From Mangifera indica (Eukaryota; Streptophyta; Magnoliopsida; Sapindales; Anacardiaceae): DNA of 64,000 nucleotides. The DNA lies in NCBI RefSeq assembly GCF_011075055.1, contig NC_058143.1, positions 13,221,057 through 13,285,056 of the forward strand, written 5' to 3'. Positions 23,780 through 36,158 of this stretch are shown one piece after another. The notes under the pieces were generated by a model, which saw nothing but the letters and a program-made list of their open reading frames with translations, made no database searches and had not been told where the DNA came from. The stretch's first letter is position 1. Every line of letters begins with the position of its first letter. A program made the position numbers and the translations under genes.

Positions 23780-24980
23780 TGAAAAATTGGCGAGGGTCTT
23801 GGAGGGGTGAAATTGAAAGGTTTAGAAAGTTTGAGGGGCGGATTAAGATTCGGGAAAGTTGCATTGAGTAGAGGAGGACAGGTTTTAGAGACGAGAGTGT
23901 TGCAGTCAAAGCCATGCATAAACCCTTGATTTTGAGTCTGGTTTGAGCCTTTGAGGACTTTAAAATGAATTGACGGTTTTGTCCTTATTTTTATTATTTA
24001 TGTTCTCATGCCTCCTAGTTTGGCTTGTATTACAAGGTTTAGTGTTCTGTTCCACCAAATCATTCCTGAAGGTCTTAAGTCATTCCACTTTGAATCGATC
24101 TCTTCCAAAGTCTGATTCTTGGTCCCATACACGAAACACCCGTTCTGACCCCACACAGAATGTGATTCGTATTAACATTATTTTTTACATCCAACATCAT
24201 CTTGTGTATAGAAGTGGTTTACACGAGTGGGCTTAAATCATTCTTACATTGTGTATGCTTTTGATCTTCGTAAATATTACTCTCAAAATTCTGTGTCTTC
24301 TGCTGAACTATGTTCACATTATTATATAGCTATATGCATTAACACAAAACTCTGAACAGAAGGATGTGAAAATATGTAAACCCTTGCTTCGAAAGATGAT
24401 CGTGAACATGCATGGAGGATCAAGGAACAACAAACGAAAAATCGAGAAGCTGCCAGACAGTCAAGAATGGCTCGGGAAACAGAGCGAATTCATCCAACTG
24501 ACAAAGGAAATCAGCTTCTGGCAAGTCGAAAATCCTGGAATAAAGAGTCAGATTAATTCTATGGAGCAGAAATGCACGAGTGTCAATCGCAGATTTTTAA
24601 AACTTCCTTAAAACCCTCCCACCCAAATGAAATGAACGGTATCATTTGTACTTAACCTAGAAATAGAAGAAATAGAAGAAATAAAAGAATAAATAAATGA
24701 TAATAAAAATAGTATGAACACAGTTTTGAGTACATTTCAGATAATTTATTATTTCATGATTAAGTGATTTTAAATTAAAGATAAAATAATATGATATATT
24801 ATTTGAATACCTAATTTTATACCATGTATACATAACATTGCTCAATAAACAAATAATTCTCCCGAATACTTTTAATTAGGTTATCTGATTAATGGTTTCA
24901 TTATTAAAATATTAAAAAATGATATTTTTCATTCCAATCATTTTTCATCTGGCATTTGTTGAACCAGCTAGGGTTTCTAC
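23780..24980. other. Spacer between divergent genes (LON1 promoter side)
   Basis: Holds the LON1 5' leader (just above 23779) and the upstream region of the 24981 gene. Short frames at 23970-24236 and 24366-24611 lack support. One AT-rich hairpin element is listed separately. Confidence 0.45.
24700..24842. repeat. AT-rich hairpin MITE-like element, copy 4
   Basis: AATTTATTATTTCATGATTA is followed by TTTTAAATTAAAGATAAAAT as the loop and a complementary ATATGATATATTATTTGAAT arm. It has the same order as the other copies. Confidence 0.55.
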
Positions 24981-26491
24981 ATGGATCTCCCAAATAAGAG
25001 AGTCCAACTTTTTATCTTCCTCGCCAGTTTCATCGTTCTCAGCATTACTGGTACATATATTGAACTACATATCGATTTATTTGATTCTGAATGTTAAAGC
25101 TTGTACTCCTATGTGAAGATTACTAAAATTGTATTGGAGTAGATGTGGGTGGTTTATTTTTTCCCTGGCAAATGTATACATCAAAATGCCATATGTTTCT
25201 CCTGTTGGAGAAATTATTGAATATATTTTGGGAACAAAAAAAAAAAAACAGATTCTTCAAAGTTACAATCAAATGCCTCACCACCAGAAGGGAGCGGGTA
25301 TTGAATCTCAAGGGTTCTTATATGAAGCAATTATTCTTTTATGATGGAGGTGGATGGGGTAATCCCTGTGGTGTATTTATATGGATGACTGAGGGGAAAT
25401 GGTGTTTCAGCATTATGAAATGAAGGAGTAGCGTCATTTGTTTCATTTTCGGTTAAATTTTTGTCAGAATAGATCTACTTTCAATGAACTTTCACATTGG
25501 GGATGGTGAATATTGAAAATCCTTCATTGGGTTCCTTTCTATTTGTGATTCATGTGGTTTGCTTTTACTTTTGTTATTTCTCTCGCTTTTGCTAAGTTAT
25601 TGTACAGCTCTCAAGCATTTTCTGTTTATTCTCAATATTTGGACTGTCCTGTAGGATCTTGTGATCTTCAATTTGCAATTTTAAACTACCTTTATGATTT
25701 CAACTATAAGTTATATTTTCTCATCTATTTGTTGTGTGCATATTTACATGTATGCTCTTGTAATTTAGTTACAGTGTGGAAAAGTTCTTACTGTTTTACC
25801 TTTTATAGCTGAAAAATGTAGGCAGCTGGTTGGGGAAAAGGATTCATCCCAGGGTGGGACGTTCACAATACTAAACTGCTTTGACATGGGAACTGGAACT
25901 TTAGCATGCACTGTGAAGGAGGGAGTGAAACTCTATGTCTACAGAATCAGAACTGCTCATGTAGAGAGAGCAAGAGATTTAGCTATTGAGACAGCATTAG
26001 CTGATGCAGTAACACAGGGATTGCCTCCAAAAGATGCGACAAAACAAGCACGAAAAAAAGGATCCAAGGCAACAAAGCAAGCAACTGAGCAAGCCGATCG
26101 CATTATAGGCCCAATGTTCTCTTCTGGATGGGACTTTTTTGAAGATATATACTACGGTGGTACCATAACCGAAGGGTTCCTTACGGGCAGTGGAACTTTA
26201 GTTGGTACCTATGCTGGAGGGTTTCTTGGAGAGAAGAGCCTTGGGAATTTTGGATATCTTATAGGTAGTCATCTGGGCAGTTGGGTTGGTAATAGAATCG
26301 GATTAATGATGTATGATGTCATTAGAGGAGTGCATTTCTTGCTTCAATTCGTTCAAAATGAAGAAAGTGATCGGGTGCAAGAAATAATTGATTCTGAGTA
26401 CCCCAATGAAATTGAATCTCCTCTCTCTGAGAACTACGAATCTCCTCCTTATGAGAACTATGAAACATACGAAAATCCTGAGCTGAGGTGA
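24981..26491 (+). CDS. Conserved plant-specific protein with signal peptide and glycine-zipper region
   Basis: Two exons, 24981-25050 and 25809-26491, join in phase with a GT-AG intron to give 250 residues. Exon 1 encodes a start with a hydrophobic segment (FIFLASFIVLSIT), a likely signal peptide or anchor. The mature part begins with a Cys-containing EKCRQLVGEKDSS stretch, then FTILNCFDMGTGTLACTVKE and VKLYVYRIRTAHVERARDLA. A Lys/Ala-rich helix follows, then a Gly-rich GxxxG stretch (GFLTGSGTLVGTYAGGFLGE to GSHLGSWVGNRIG) that could pack in a membrane. The C-terminus repeats Pro-Tyr-Glu-Asn units. It resembles uncharacterised Arabidopsis proteins of the At1g33490/At4g10140 type as I recall them. 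Without exon 1 the frame starts internally at 25886, so the two-exon model is preferred. Function unknown. Confidence 0.8.
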
Positions 26492-28690
26492 GGATAATGA
26501 AATCCTTTTATGATTTTCAATTCCATGATTATAGAGTGTAGATTTAAGATATGAAGATAAATTTACATAAACATAACATAATTCAATCTAACACATGTCA
26601 TAAAAGAATAAATTTAACGTAATGTTTATATGAATACTTACTCAAGTCGTATCTTTTGAATCTATAATTCTCTTGAAATTCATTTTGAATGCAGTGATCG
26701 ATTTTCCTCTTTTTAAAACCTTTCAAAATAATGATTTATAATAGATAAAGTTATTATGTTAGAGTTTTAGGGAAAAAACTTAACCAATATATTCTAAGTT
26801 ATTGTATCTTCTATCAAATAGCTAATAAACCTTAAAACTCACAATGATGTCATGACTTATATCATAACTTATACAATATTTTAAACTTGTTTGTATTGAT
26901 CACAATAAATTTATCCATAAATTGTCATTGGATTCTTCAATTATTAGATTTTATTAAACGAAATTATAATTAATGTTAGAGTACATCATGAAATTTTTTT
27001 TTTACATTTACCCATTTGAGCAATATTAATTTTTTTCTTTAAGAAAGCAAAAATATTTTTTAATACCCAAGTAAACAACGTTTTGACTTTAAAGTAACTA
27101 CTATTTCAAAAAAATATAGCTCAAATATAATATTAATAATCAATCAAGGTAATATGATTACTAGTCGTGAACTAAAACATTATTAATGTCTTCATTTGAC
27201 ATAATATCATTCATGATCACAATTACTAACATTAAAATTATCACAAATCAATGATATAAGAACGTGATGAGAATAACACCTAATTAAGTAAACCCAAATA
27301 TTGTTATCTCTTTATCAATCTTTTTTATGATCCTTCATTAATGTTTATGTTTAAAAACAAGAGAAAAACCAAACTTTTAAAGAAGCTTATATGTTTCAAT
27401 TTTTTCCCAAAATATCATAAAACATACATAAATAATTATCATACTCAAGAAAAAACTTGAAGTTTTGAAAATCATGTTGTACTATAACAAAAGACTAGTG
27501 GATCTAGATTTTATCTAACCCATCTTTACCTTTGCAAAGGCAAACAAGAAAGGAATTGTCTAATGTGGTAAGTCAACAAGCCATTAGCATCATTTCTAAA
27601 AGGAGACAAACTATATGACATCAAGTGCAACTCATAATATCAGTAGGGTGAATAGTATATATTATCTGCGCATCAACAAATGTATTCCTCTAGTTTGTCT
27701 CTGATACACCCCACCTCCGTAGAGGTGAACAATTATTTTGTATTAGTTAAGTCGGATTTATCACTATTAATTAAAATTCCAATGAATATCTAATTTTTTA
27801 ATTGTTAGAAGTATACCATTCATGGAGACAAATAAGTTCATGACAAATAGGGGTTTAACCAAGGCCATAGTGATGAAAGACAATGAGTTATTTTTAATTT
27901 AATATCTTATTGAGGGATTTGTTAATTATTAATTAGTCTCACCATTAACATGCATACATTGATTTAATAATATTAAATCCTAACATGCATACTACAATTA
28001 AGAGTAAATGTATTGGTACATGACCTAACCACAACCGATTTTCTTGAGCCCAAAAAGACCAACAAAATCAACCTAGGGTCATGTTCTTCAAAAATCTTGA
28101 AACCTTAACAACGCATCAATTTCCTTTATTTTCAACTACATTACAATTCTAATTTACATGTATATTTAACAAGAACATTTAATTTGAAAACCTTGAGTTA
28201 TATTCAAATGTAGTAAGATGAGAAGAGAATGTACATATAAAGAATAGAGATGAAGATGAGAAATGTGTACCATATTTAAATTGTTATAGACATTCTTATA
28301 AAAGAAATGAAAATTAAATACCAAACCTTGGTCAAAGGTTCATGTACCGGGTACCATGTTAAAATAATCAATTAGGTATATAACATACAATCAATCAAAA
28401 TTAATTAATTTGATTAATTATTTACTCCTTTGTTCAAATTTTTTTTGACCCTTCAAATTTGTAGAATTTATAAATAGTTCCAACAATTCTAAAGTTTGCA
28501 CTTTGGTCCTTTTCATGCGACAACATGAACTAGAACTTAAGAATGGGTGTTTCAAGGATTGTAATTGGTGTTCCTTCTAGATTAGGTGTTTCATAAGTTG
28601 AAAAAAAAAATCCCACGTGTTTGGCACCATGATAGAGTGTTCCCACAATTTGGAACAAGCATTCCATCAAGAATTGGTGTTATAACACCT
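26492..28690. other. AT-rich spacer
   Basis: No coding, RNA or transposon signal that I can support. Confidence 0.4.
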
Positions 28691-30480
28691 CTTTCCATAA
28701 GTATTTCTCGTTAGAGGGAAATGCTATGTCACTTAACATGAATGATATACTTATAAGATCTTGTGTGGAAATAAAACATTTCATAATTACTAAAATACCA
28801 TTGAAATAAAATCATTCCATTAATCAAAAGCGTAAAAAGATGTCTTATGTAACATAATCATAACATAGTGTGGTCTCAACATAAACATAACATAAATGTA
28901 AATATATAATATCATCATAAATTTGTTCTCATGCATCCTCCTCTTAGCTTGGTGCCCCGCGATCATCATTTTTACTTGTTGCCTGCACAACAATTAAAGG
29001 AAAAGAGTGAGTACTAAACACTTGGTAAGTAAGAGATACTAAGTGTCACACCTCATTTCTCTTACTCCTTTTCATATAATTTTACATTCTATTTGAACTT
29101 AGTCATCTAGAGTACCTTTCGAATCTTGAATTTTGATAAGGTGAAATTCTTTAACTTTTAGTTTGTCATTTAGGGAACACCTTTAGTCCTATAACTTTGA
29201 TGACATCTGAATGCTTTTAAAACATTTACTTAATCATCTAAGGTACACCTTTGAACTCTGAACTTTGATGACTCTCTATATGTAATGCATGTAAAACTTG
29301 TGCAAAATAGTGGTGAAAGCATTTTCTTTTCGCGAAACATCATTTAAAAAAACATTTTCTACGTTGATCAGTATAAGCTGAGATAGACATTTGATGTCCT
29401 GACCATGTGAATAGCATTCTGTATAGTCTCATTTTCCTACACATATCAATTGGATTGCAATATATCATATAAGTGCTTTATTACAAGTATGTACAGGAAG
29501 AATCTCAAGAGTGCTCTCTTGTAAAACCCTTATATGAAAACATATCTATATAAAAATAGACATAAGAAAAACATTTTTTTGTGGATGTCATGAAAATTTG
29601 TGAAAAACTATCAAACATGTCCCATACACGTATAATAAGTATCTAAGACTGATACATGTACTACGAGATTAAGTCCTATATATGTACTATATGAACTCTA
29701 GGCCCATATGTGTGTTAAAATATTAGGTTCCAGAATTAACTTTATACCTTAGGAACTTAGAAAATATGTACATCATAAAAATCTTATCTCATGCATAAAC
29801 TCATGATATGTTTTTATAAAATCTAGGTGTATGCACTTGAGACCCTTATACATTTCTCTTAGGCTCACATATTGTGTTCACCTTTTCTAAATCATGTCAT
29901 GAACATAACCTAACTCATAAACTCTCTTTTAGTACTACTCTATCTCTTTAATAACTCGTAGGATAGTCTTACAAATGGTTGTTCATCTTTCATGAGTATT
30001 TGTTTATTTTCTCTCATATGTATGATCATTCATCATTAGTGAATGGGCATTCCTTTTTTACTTAGCATGAATGTCTATGGGTTTCATTTTCACGATCATT
30101 TCTATCCTAGTCATCATGTATGACTGTTCATGTCCTTAATAACGTAACCGTATTGCTTGTTCTCACAACCAAGATAATACTGAGGCTACAAATGCTTTTA
30201 GGTTAACCATTATATATGCTTATAAGGTCTTCATGATTAAGTTATAAGTTTATTTCCTTGTCACAGTTTTATCAAATTAAGGACATTTTGTGACACTCCA
30301 ATCCAAAAGTATTGCCTTTTGGAGGGAAGTGCTACTACACTTAACTATTAAAGCATGATATCACTTAATAAATAATGCAAAAAGACTTAAACTTTCATCT
30401 AATGACTAAAATACCCTTCATGTCAAACCTATTCCAAACAATACATCATAATATCCCTTTTCTATGGACTAATTGAGAAA
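28691..30480. other. Spacer with two similar segments, possible LTR-element relic
   Basis: Segments near 28712-28830 (GAGGGAAATGCTA, ACTAAAATACCATTGAA) and 30329-30440 (GAGGGAAGTGCTA, ACTAAAATACCCTTCA) look like diverged copies about 1.6 kb apart. A TGTGACACTCC-type sequence occurs at 30290 and TGTCACACCTC at 29044. These could be remnants of LTR termini. No pol motif survives. Confidence 0.3.
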
Positions 30481-33400
30481 CCTCATCAAAAGATGAGTCT
30501 TCCAACTCAACATGGAAATGGACGCCATAATTGTTAGTATTATTTGAAGACATATGAAATACAAATAAATCTTAATCAAAATATGCCCTAGAGGATAAAA
30601 CTCCAAGGAATTCATCTCTACAAAACTTATCTGAACAGTTCATTCGAGGCAAAAATATCTTACCGTGATAGAGATAGATGAAGAAGGCATAAAGAAAGAA
30701 GAAATTTTCGGCTTAAAGGATTAGGGTTTTCAAGGGCGTTTTAGAAAGACTTTATTACATAAAGACTTGGAAATTCTTTTTGAAAGCAATTTTGGAAAGA
30801 GAGAGAAATTACTTAGATCATCCAAAGCAACACTTAAGCACATGTCAAACATGCAGGCAACCCATAAGACATCATGACTTTTTGAAACAACTTGATTAGC
30901 ACGACTCACGTATTCAGTACATTAAATGCTTAGTACTTACTGCCATATAACTGATTATAGACTCTTAACCACCATATAGTGTTTATTTTTGTAAAGAAGA
31001 AGAGTTATTACAATGTTGTTCACAATCCCAAAACTAAGGGGCACCTACATGCTGTCAAAACTTCTCCCTAAAGTTAACTCGTTGATACAAGCCCAAGTAG
31101 TGACTACTGAACAACAAATAAATGTTATCCCACCTTACAAATCGTGGGATCAAATCTTGAGAAGAACAAGTTTTTCTAGAAGCCATAAAACAAGATACAT
31201 GGACCATATTCGCAACCCAAAAATCACCTTACAATAGATGAATATTTCCTATTCAGTTTGACCTCGTAAAAATAAGTAATAGCAATTGAACTATGATTAA
31301 ATTCCTATCATTTCAAAACTATCACAAAATCCATCACATCACTAATTACAACATTTTTTATAAAAATAATATAACCTTATCACTATAAATGCAAACAGTG
31401 AGTAGGGAAAGAGATCATTGGAAAATTAACAACAAACATTTAGTAACTTACAACTTATGACCTATATTGTAATTTTATTCCATGGAGGTTATTCATTTTT
31501 CTGGTCAAACTACATAAAAATATGTTTGCTTCTTATTTACATATTGTGCTTTTTCATATTCTTCCATCCAAGTCTTCTTGATTTGATATGCTTTTTGTTA
31601 ATGCATATTTCCGCACCAACAATATGTATAACATTATTGCAGTTTATTTTTTCGGTTTGGAAGGAATTTTGCTCCAAAAACAAGTATAGCAACAAAACTA
31701 TATGAACCAAACAGCGGAAAAGGATAATAAGGAAATAATAGAACATAAGAAAATCAGAAATACCAACTGAGAAACCGATGAGAAAATGGTGAAAAGAAGA
31801 TGTTGGCAAAAGCTAACCAATCCTATCTTTTGTGTGAAATGGGACAACAAACTGACAATACCAATTAATCTGATGAAAATAATAAAGCCAAGTTGCTTGA
31901 CATTGTAGATAAAAAGAATAAAGAGGTCTTATCAGATAGACATGTTTCAATCGGAGTCAGATTGCATGCTCGTGTGGCTGCCACACACCCAACATCCCAT
32001 GACCAAGTGGCCCCATGTTATTTGACTTCATCGATAGCGAATTAACATGCATTGCTACCTCCCCACTTATCTTGTTCTTTTTCTTAAAATGTTGCCATTT
32101 CATTGTGTTTATGAGCGTCACCTACTTTATTCTTGATCAAGAAAGTATATAAAATCAAGAACAAAATCTTCTTGATTTGAACTCAATAGTATTTGTTAAA
32201 CATTAATGGTTAATTGTTAAAGTATACAAAAAATTAAGAAAATTATACATAAGCAACATGAATATATCATTTGATAATGTTTTTTTTTTTAAAGAATAGA
32301 TAAAAAAGATTGATACAGATCAAAAGAATATCATCATAACGAAATAGTATCATTGTAGTACGTTTGTTTAAGAGAGATGATGAAATTACAAGAAGTATGA
32401 GTGGAGTTTAAGATTTGTAATTAGGGATATAATTGCATATTACATAATGAGTTAAAAAAGAGTCATCAATGGCTTTGAAGAGACATAATTTTAGCGGAGA
32501 AATTCTATATCTCTTTTTAAATAAAAAGAAATGATTTCTTTCATGCAACCGGGTATCATTTTCTTGCCCCACAATGAAAATTAAACGAAAAAAGGGCTTA
32601 TAAAAAAGTGCAAAGAGATTTCAGTGTCTAGTTGTCGCATTTGGTCACTCTTGTTGGTAGTGAAAGTTTGCCAAATTGGTCGAAAAAAAATCAATCGTCT
32701 CATATTTACATATTCTAATTAAGTCAGTGTTCTTTTAGATTTTGATGACCATTTCTCTTAGGTTAAGACTAGATATATAACTTTGTAGAAATATAAGACT
32801 TTGTCCAAGTTATAAAGTATAGAAAGGGTGAAGAATGTGAAGAAAACTCCAAGGTACAGAAGTATCCAATTGCCAAGCAGCACTAGTATAAAAGGCATTA
32901 ATCAATGATCGTGAGTTCTTATATGCACCATTGAATCCAAAAGAAAACGCACGATATTAAAAAAAGAAAAGCCTCTATAGGCTAGCGCTATAGACACGCA
33001 AATTAAAAAAAAAAAGGCATCATTATCTCCTGTTCAGAAGTTGAATTTTTTACTTTGAAAAAAAGATTTGATGACTTGAAATGTCAACATAATAGTTCAA
33101 AGTGAAAGTGGCCATCCAATTAATGTAAAGGGCATTTGTCTATTATTACATTCTAACAGTATCATAAGATAGATATGAAACAAAAAACTAGGGTTTTCTA
33201 AAACAATTAAGCGTGTTTATTTGCAAAGGAGATGAATGTAATGGTGGTGATGACATAAGATGGCTTGTTGCCTTGTTCTAGTGTTTGAATACGGGCAAAA
33301 TCATTAGAGTTAAAACTATTTTTGTCTGTTTATCTCATATCTATGAACAAATTTGCCAACATTCATCTAAAAGTAAAATATTAGTTTGATACTATGTTGA

Positions 33401-33559
33401 TCTTTTCAATCGGGCTAGCCCTAATTCTAATATTGAATTGGAAATATCCAATGTGAATCGTATGATGATCATCACTTGGATCACCTCAAGAAGGCTTGCT
33501 TTCGTCATTGATTAACTATAATCGATTATTATTGGATAGTTCGTTATTTTCTTTAACAA
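30481..33559. other. AT-rich spacer
   Basis: No supported gene. Short frames at 31013-31237 and 31457-31705 lack domains or splice partners. Confidence 0.4.
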
Positions 33560-33682
33560 AATTATGTATATATAAATTAAATATACAGATAATATATTAT
33601 TATGTGATTGGATGATTCTAAATTAAAGATAACATAACATCTAATCACATGATAATATATCATCTATATATCAAAATGATTT
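33560..33682. repeat. AT-rich hairpin MITE-like element, copy 5 (best preserved)
   Basis: ATAATATATTATTATGTGATTGGAT pairs with ATCTAATCACATGATAATATATCAT across a TTCTAAATTAAAGATAACATAAC centre. This is the clearest long inverted repeat of the family. Confidence 0.75.
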
Positions 33683-33974
33683 ACTTTTTTGTCTCATAAG
33701 GTATAACCAGCAATCAAGTTAGGCTTGCCAATATTCAAGTTAAAAAGATATAGATGTTTGTTTTTCCCTCTTAAATTTGACTAAAAATTTAATTTTACTT
33801 CCATATTTTAGATTTGCTTATTTTTTAAATTTTATTTGAAAATCAGATAAAATCTAAATGCTGAAAGAATAGCTTCTATTTGAATACTAATAAATGAAGA
33901 TTAATATTAATTGTATAGTTTGTATTTGTCAATTATATCCTTATCAAATTCATATAATTTTATTTTTATCGAAT

Positions 33975-34130
33975 CATAAAATTATGTATACTTATTTTTT
34001 ATATAGAATTTATATATACTAATAATATATCATCATACGATTATGTAATTTAAATTAAAAATAAAACAAGCTTCAATCACATAATAAAACTATGCAATTT
34101 AAATAAAACAAGCTTCAATAATACTAAGTG
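33975..34130. repeat. AT-rich hairpin MITE-like element, copy 6
   Basis: ATAATATATCATCATACGATTATGTAATTTAAATTAAAAATAAAAC core followed by CAATCACATAATAAA. A 30-base piece (AATAAAACAAGCTTCAAT) is duplicated at its right end. Confidence 0.55.
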
Positions 34131-34138
34131 TGTATGCA

Positions 34139-34162
34139 ATATATATATATATATATATATAC
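34139..34162. repeat. (AT)n microsatellite
   Basis: About 11 AT units between hairpin elements. Confidence 0.9.
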
Positions 34163-34310
34163 ATGTTTGTATATAATTTAGGTACATAAATAATGTATTA
34201 TTATATGATTAAATATTTTTTATTTTTAATTTAAAATTATTCAATTACACGATAATATATAATCAATATACTTAAATTATATTAAAAAATATATATACAT
34301 AGTGTTATTA
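34163..34310. repeat. AT-rich hairpin MITE-like element, copy 7
   Basis: Arms GTATATAATTTAGGTACATAA and its complement near 34270-34290. Inner ATGTATTATTATATGATTAAAT pairs with CAATTACACGATAATATATAAT. Confidence 0.65.
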
Positions 34311-34813
34311 AAGACGACAAAAGCGACCCAAAAACTTAAAATTCAACCATGTAACTATGCATTTCTTTTATCTTGATAATATGCTACACGGATTGGACAT
34401 CGATGGCATCTAATTGAGAAATCCTGTTAGCCGAATTACATAACCCTTTGGAATAGACATATTCTGACGAGGCTTGGATGATTCATGAACACAGTAATTT
34501 AGTGATTAATACAATAGAGTTATCTGCAATTGATGTGTGACCAATCACATAATTAAATGATTTTTAATTTATAATAAGATAATACCAACTACATGACAAT
34601 ATCATATAAGTGCACATAGGATCGCAAACTGGCAATTGAGTCACAGCACAGTAAACAGGTGACCTATTAAGGTAATGGGACCCTACAAGCGCCCATAAAT
34701 GATCAGCCCCATCCGAGGATTGCAACTCGTCCTATGCCCCTGAGAGAGTCTTTCAATATCTATTTTTGTGAGGGCTCTTGATCTCTCTGTACGTTTAACC
34801 TCATAGTGTCGAC

Positions 34814-34955
34814 ATGGGTTGCCAAGATGATGTTTTGGTACAAAAAGTCTGAGAGTTATACGAGCAAATCGCAGGCCTCGAGAGTCTCAAACCCTGCAAA
34901 AATGTCAATACTTTGTTCACACAACTAGTCGTCACATGCATGCCACCAAACCCTG
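34814..34955 (+). pseudogene. Truncated nicotianamine synthase 5' copy
   Basis: Matches the first 142 coding bases of the gene at 35181. A base change turns the TGT of codon 13 into TGA at 34850-34852, and the copy ends abruptly where the second duplication unit begins. It cannot encode a functional enzyme but keeps a copy of the promoter. Confidence 0.92.
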
Positions 34956-35038
34956 CAAAAACTGGCAATTGAGCCACAGCACAGTAAACATGTAACTGAA
35001 AACAGGTGACGTAATAAGATAATGGGACCCTACAAGCG

Positions 35039-35048
35039 CCCATAAATA
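35039..35048 (+). promoter_or_regulatory. Candidate TATA element of NAS
   Basis: CCATAAATAA lies about 135 bases before the NAS start, and an equivalent CCATAAATGA sits in the upstream duplicated unit at about 34695. It is an approximate TATA match only. Confidence 0.4.
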
Positions 35049-35180
35049 ATCAGCCCCATCCGAGGATTGCAACTCGTCCTATGCCCCTGAAAGAGTCTTT
35101 CAATATCTATTTTTGTGAGGGCTCTTGATCTTTCTGTAGGTTTTTTTATTTTTTAATCCCCATAACCTCATAGTGTCGAC

Positions 35181-36158
35181 ATGGGTTGCCAAGATGATGT
35201 TTTGGTACAAAAAGTCTGTGAGTTATACGAGCAAATCGCAGGCCTTGAGAGTCTCAAACCCTGCAAAAATGTCAATACTTTGTTCACACAACTAGTCGCC
35301 ACATGCATGCCACCAAACCCTGTTGATGTTACCAAACTTTGCAAAAGGGTTCAAGAAATGAGGTCTAAACTTATCAGACTTTGCGGAGAAGCTGAGGGAC
35401 TCTTAGAGACTCATTTCTCAACAATTCTAGGATCCTTTGAAAACCCTCTTCAACATCTGAATATTTTCCCTTATTATTCAAACTATCTCAAACTTAGCCA
35501 ACTTGAATTCTCCATTCTCTCCCGACACTCCTCCCATATCCCCAACAAAGTTGCCTTTGTTGGCTCTGGTCCACTCCCCTTGACTTCTATTGTTTTAGCC
35601 ACTAACCATCTTACAAAAACGTCTTTTTACAACTTTGATATTGACCCTTCAGCCAATTCCAAAGCTCATGCCTTAGTTTCATCCCATCCTGACCTTTCAA
35701 ACCGGATGTTCTTTCACACCACTGACATTAAAAATGTTTCCATTGCGTTGAAAGAGTTTGAAGTTGTTTTCTTGGCTGCCTTAGTTGGAATGGACAAGGA
35801 GGAAAAGCTTCAAGTCATCGATCATTTGAATAAGTTCATGGCTCCTGGGGCTCTTTTGATGCTGAGGAGTGCTCATGGAGCTCGAGCTTTTCTCTATCCG
35901 GTTGTTGATCCTTGTGACCTTAGAGGATTCGAAGTTCTGTCTGTGTTTCATCCCTCTGATGAGGTTATCAATTCAGTAGTGATTGCGCGTAAATATCCAA
36001 CAATTCCTAAAAATTCATCACGGCTTGAACAGCAACAAGGTGGCCTCAGCAGCAGCCCCATGAAACTGCCTAGCAAATGTTCTGAGATCGAAGCTTTCAA
36101 TCCCCTCAACCATGGAAACATGATTGATGAATTGACCATTGAAGAGCAACTCTCATGA
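35181..36158 (+). CDS. NAS: Nicotianamine synthase
   Basis: Single-exon enzyme of 325 residues. It condenses three S-adenosylmethionine molecules into nicotianamine, the chelator that moves Fe, Zn and Cu in plants. Family signatures are clear: an N-terminal helical region with LFTQLVATCMPP, the block EGLLETHFSTILGSFENPLQ, the SAM-binding Rossmann core beginning VAFVGSGPLPLTSIVLA, then FYNFDIDPSAN, and the later LVGMDKEEKLQVIDHLN and APGALLMLRSAHGARAFLYP. Length and lack of introns fit dicot NAS genes. The start codon is the one shared with the dead upstream copy. The last 45 residues are variable and Ser/Gln-rich, as usual. The promoter region is duplicated just upstream, which may alter expression; that is inference. 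Confidence 0.97.
   Translation: MGCQDDVLVQKVCELYEQIAGLESLKPCKNVNTLFTQLVATCMPPNPVDVTKLCKRVQEMRSKLIRLCGEAEGLLETHFSTILGSFENPLQHLNIFPYYSNYLKLSQLEFSILSRHSSHIPNKVAFVGSGPLPLTSIVLATNHLTKTSFYNFDIDPSANSKAHALVSSHPDLSNRMFFHTTDIKNVSIALKEFEVVFLAALVGMDKEEKLQVIDHLNKFMAPGALLMLRSAHGARAFLYPVVDPCDLRGFEVLSVFHPSDEVINSVVIARKYPTIPKNSSRLEQQQGGLSSSPMKLPSKCSEIEAFNPLNHGNMIDELTIEEQLS

Larger units (their letters stand above)
34628..35322 (+). repeat. Partial tandem duplication of the NAS promoter and 5' coding region
   Basis: Unit 1 (34628-34955) and unit 2 (34961-35322) are near-identical over the ACTGGCAATTGAG start, the TACAAGCGCCCATAAAT segment, the leader and the first 140 or so coding bases. Unit 2 has two extra pieces: about 14 bases near 34998 and a T-rich leader insert near 35143-35162. 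Confidence 0.95.

Noticed and set aside
23625..23915. Minus-strand 96-residue frame starting MALTATLSSLKP at the LON1 5' end
   Set aside because: It overlaps LON1 exon 1 in another frame and has no family features. The LON1 start at 23779 matches known LON1 N-termini.
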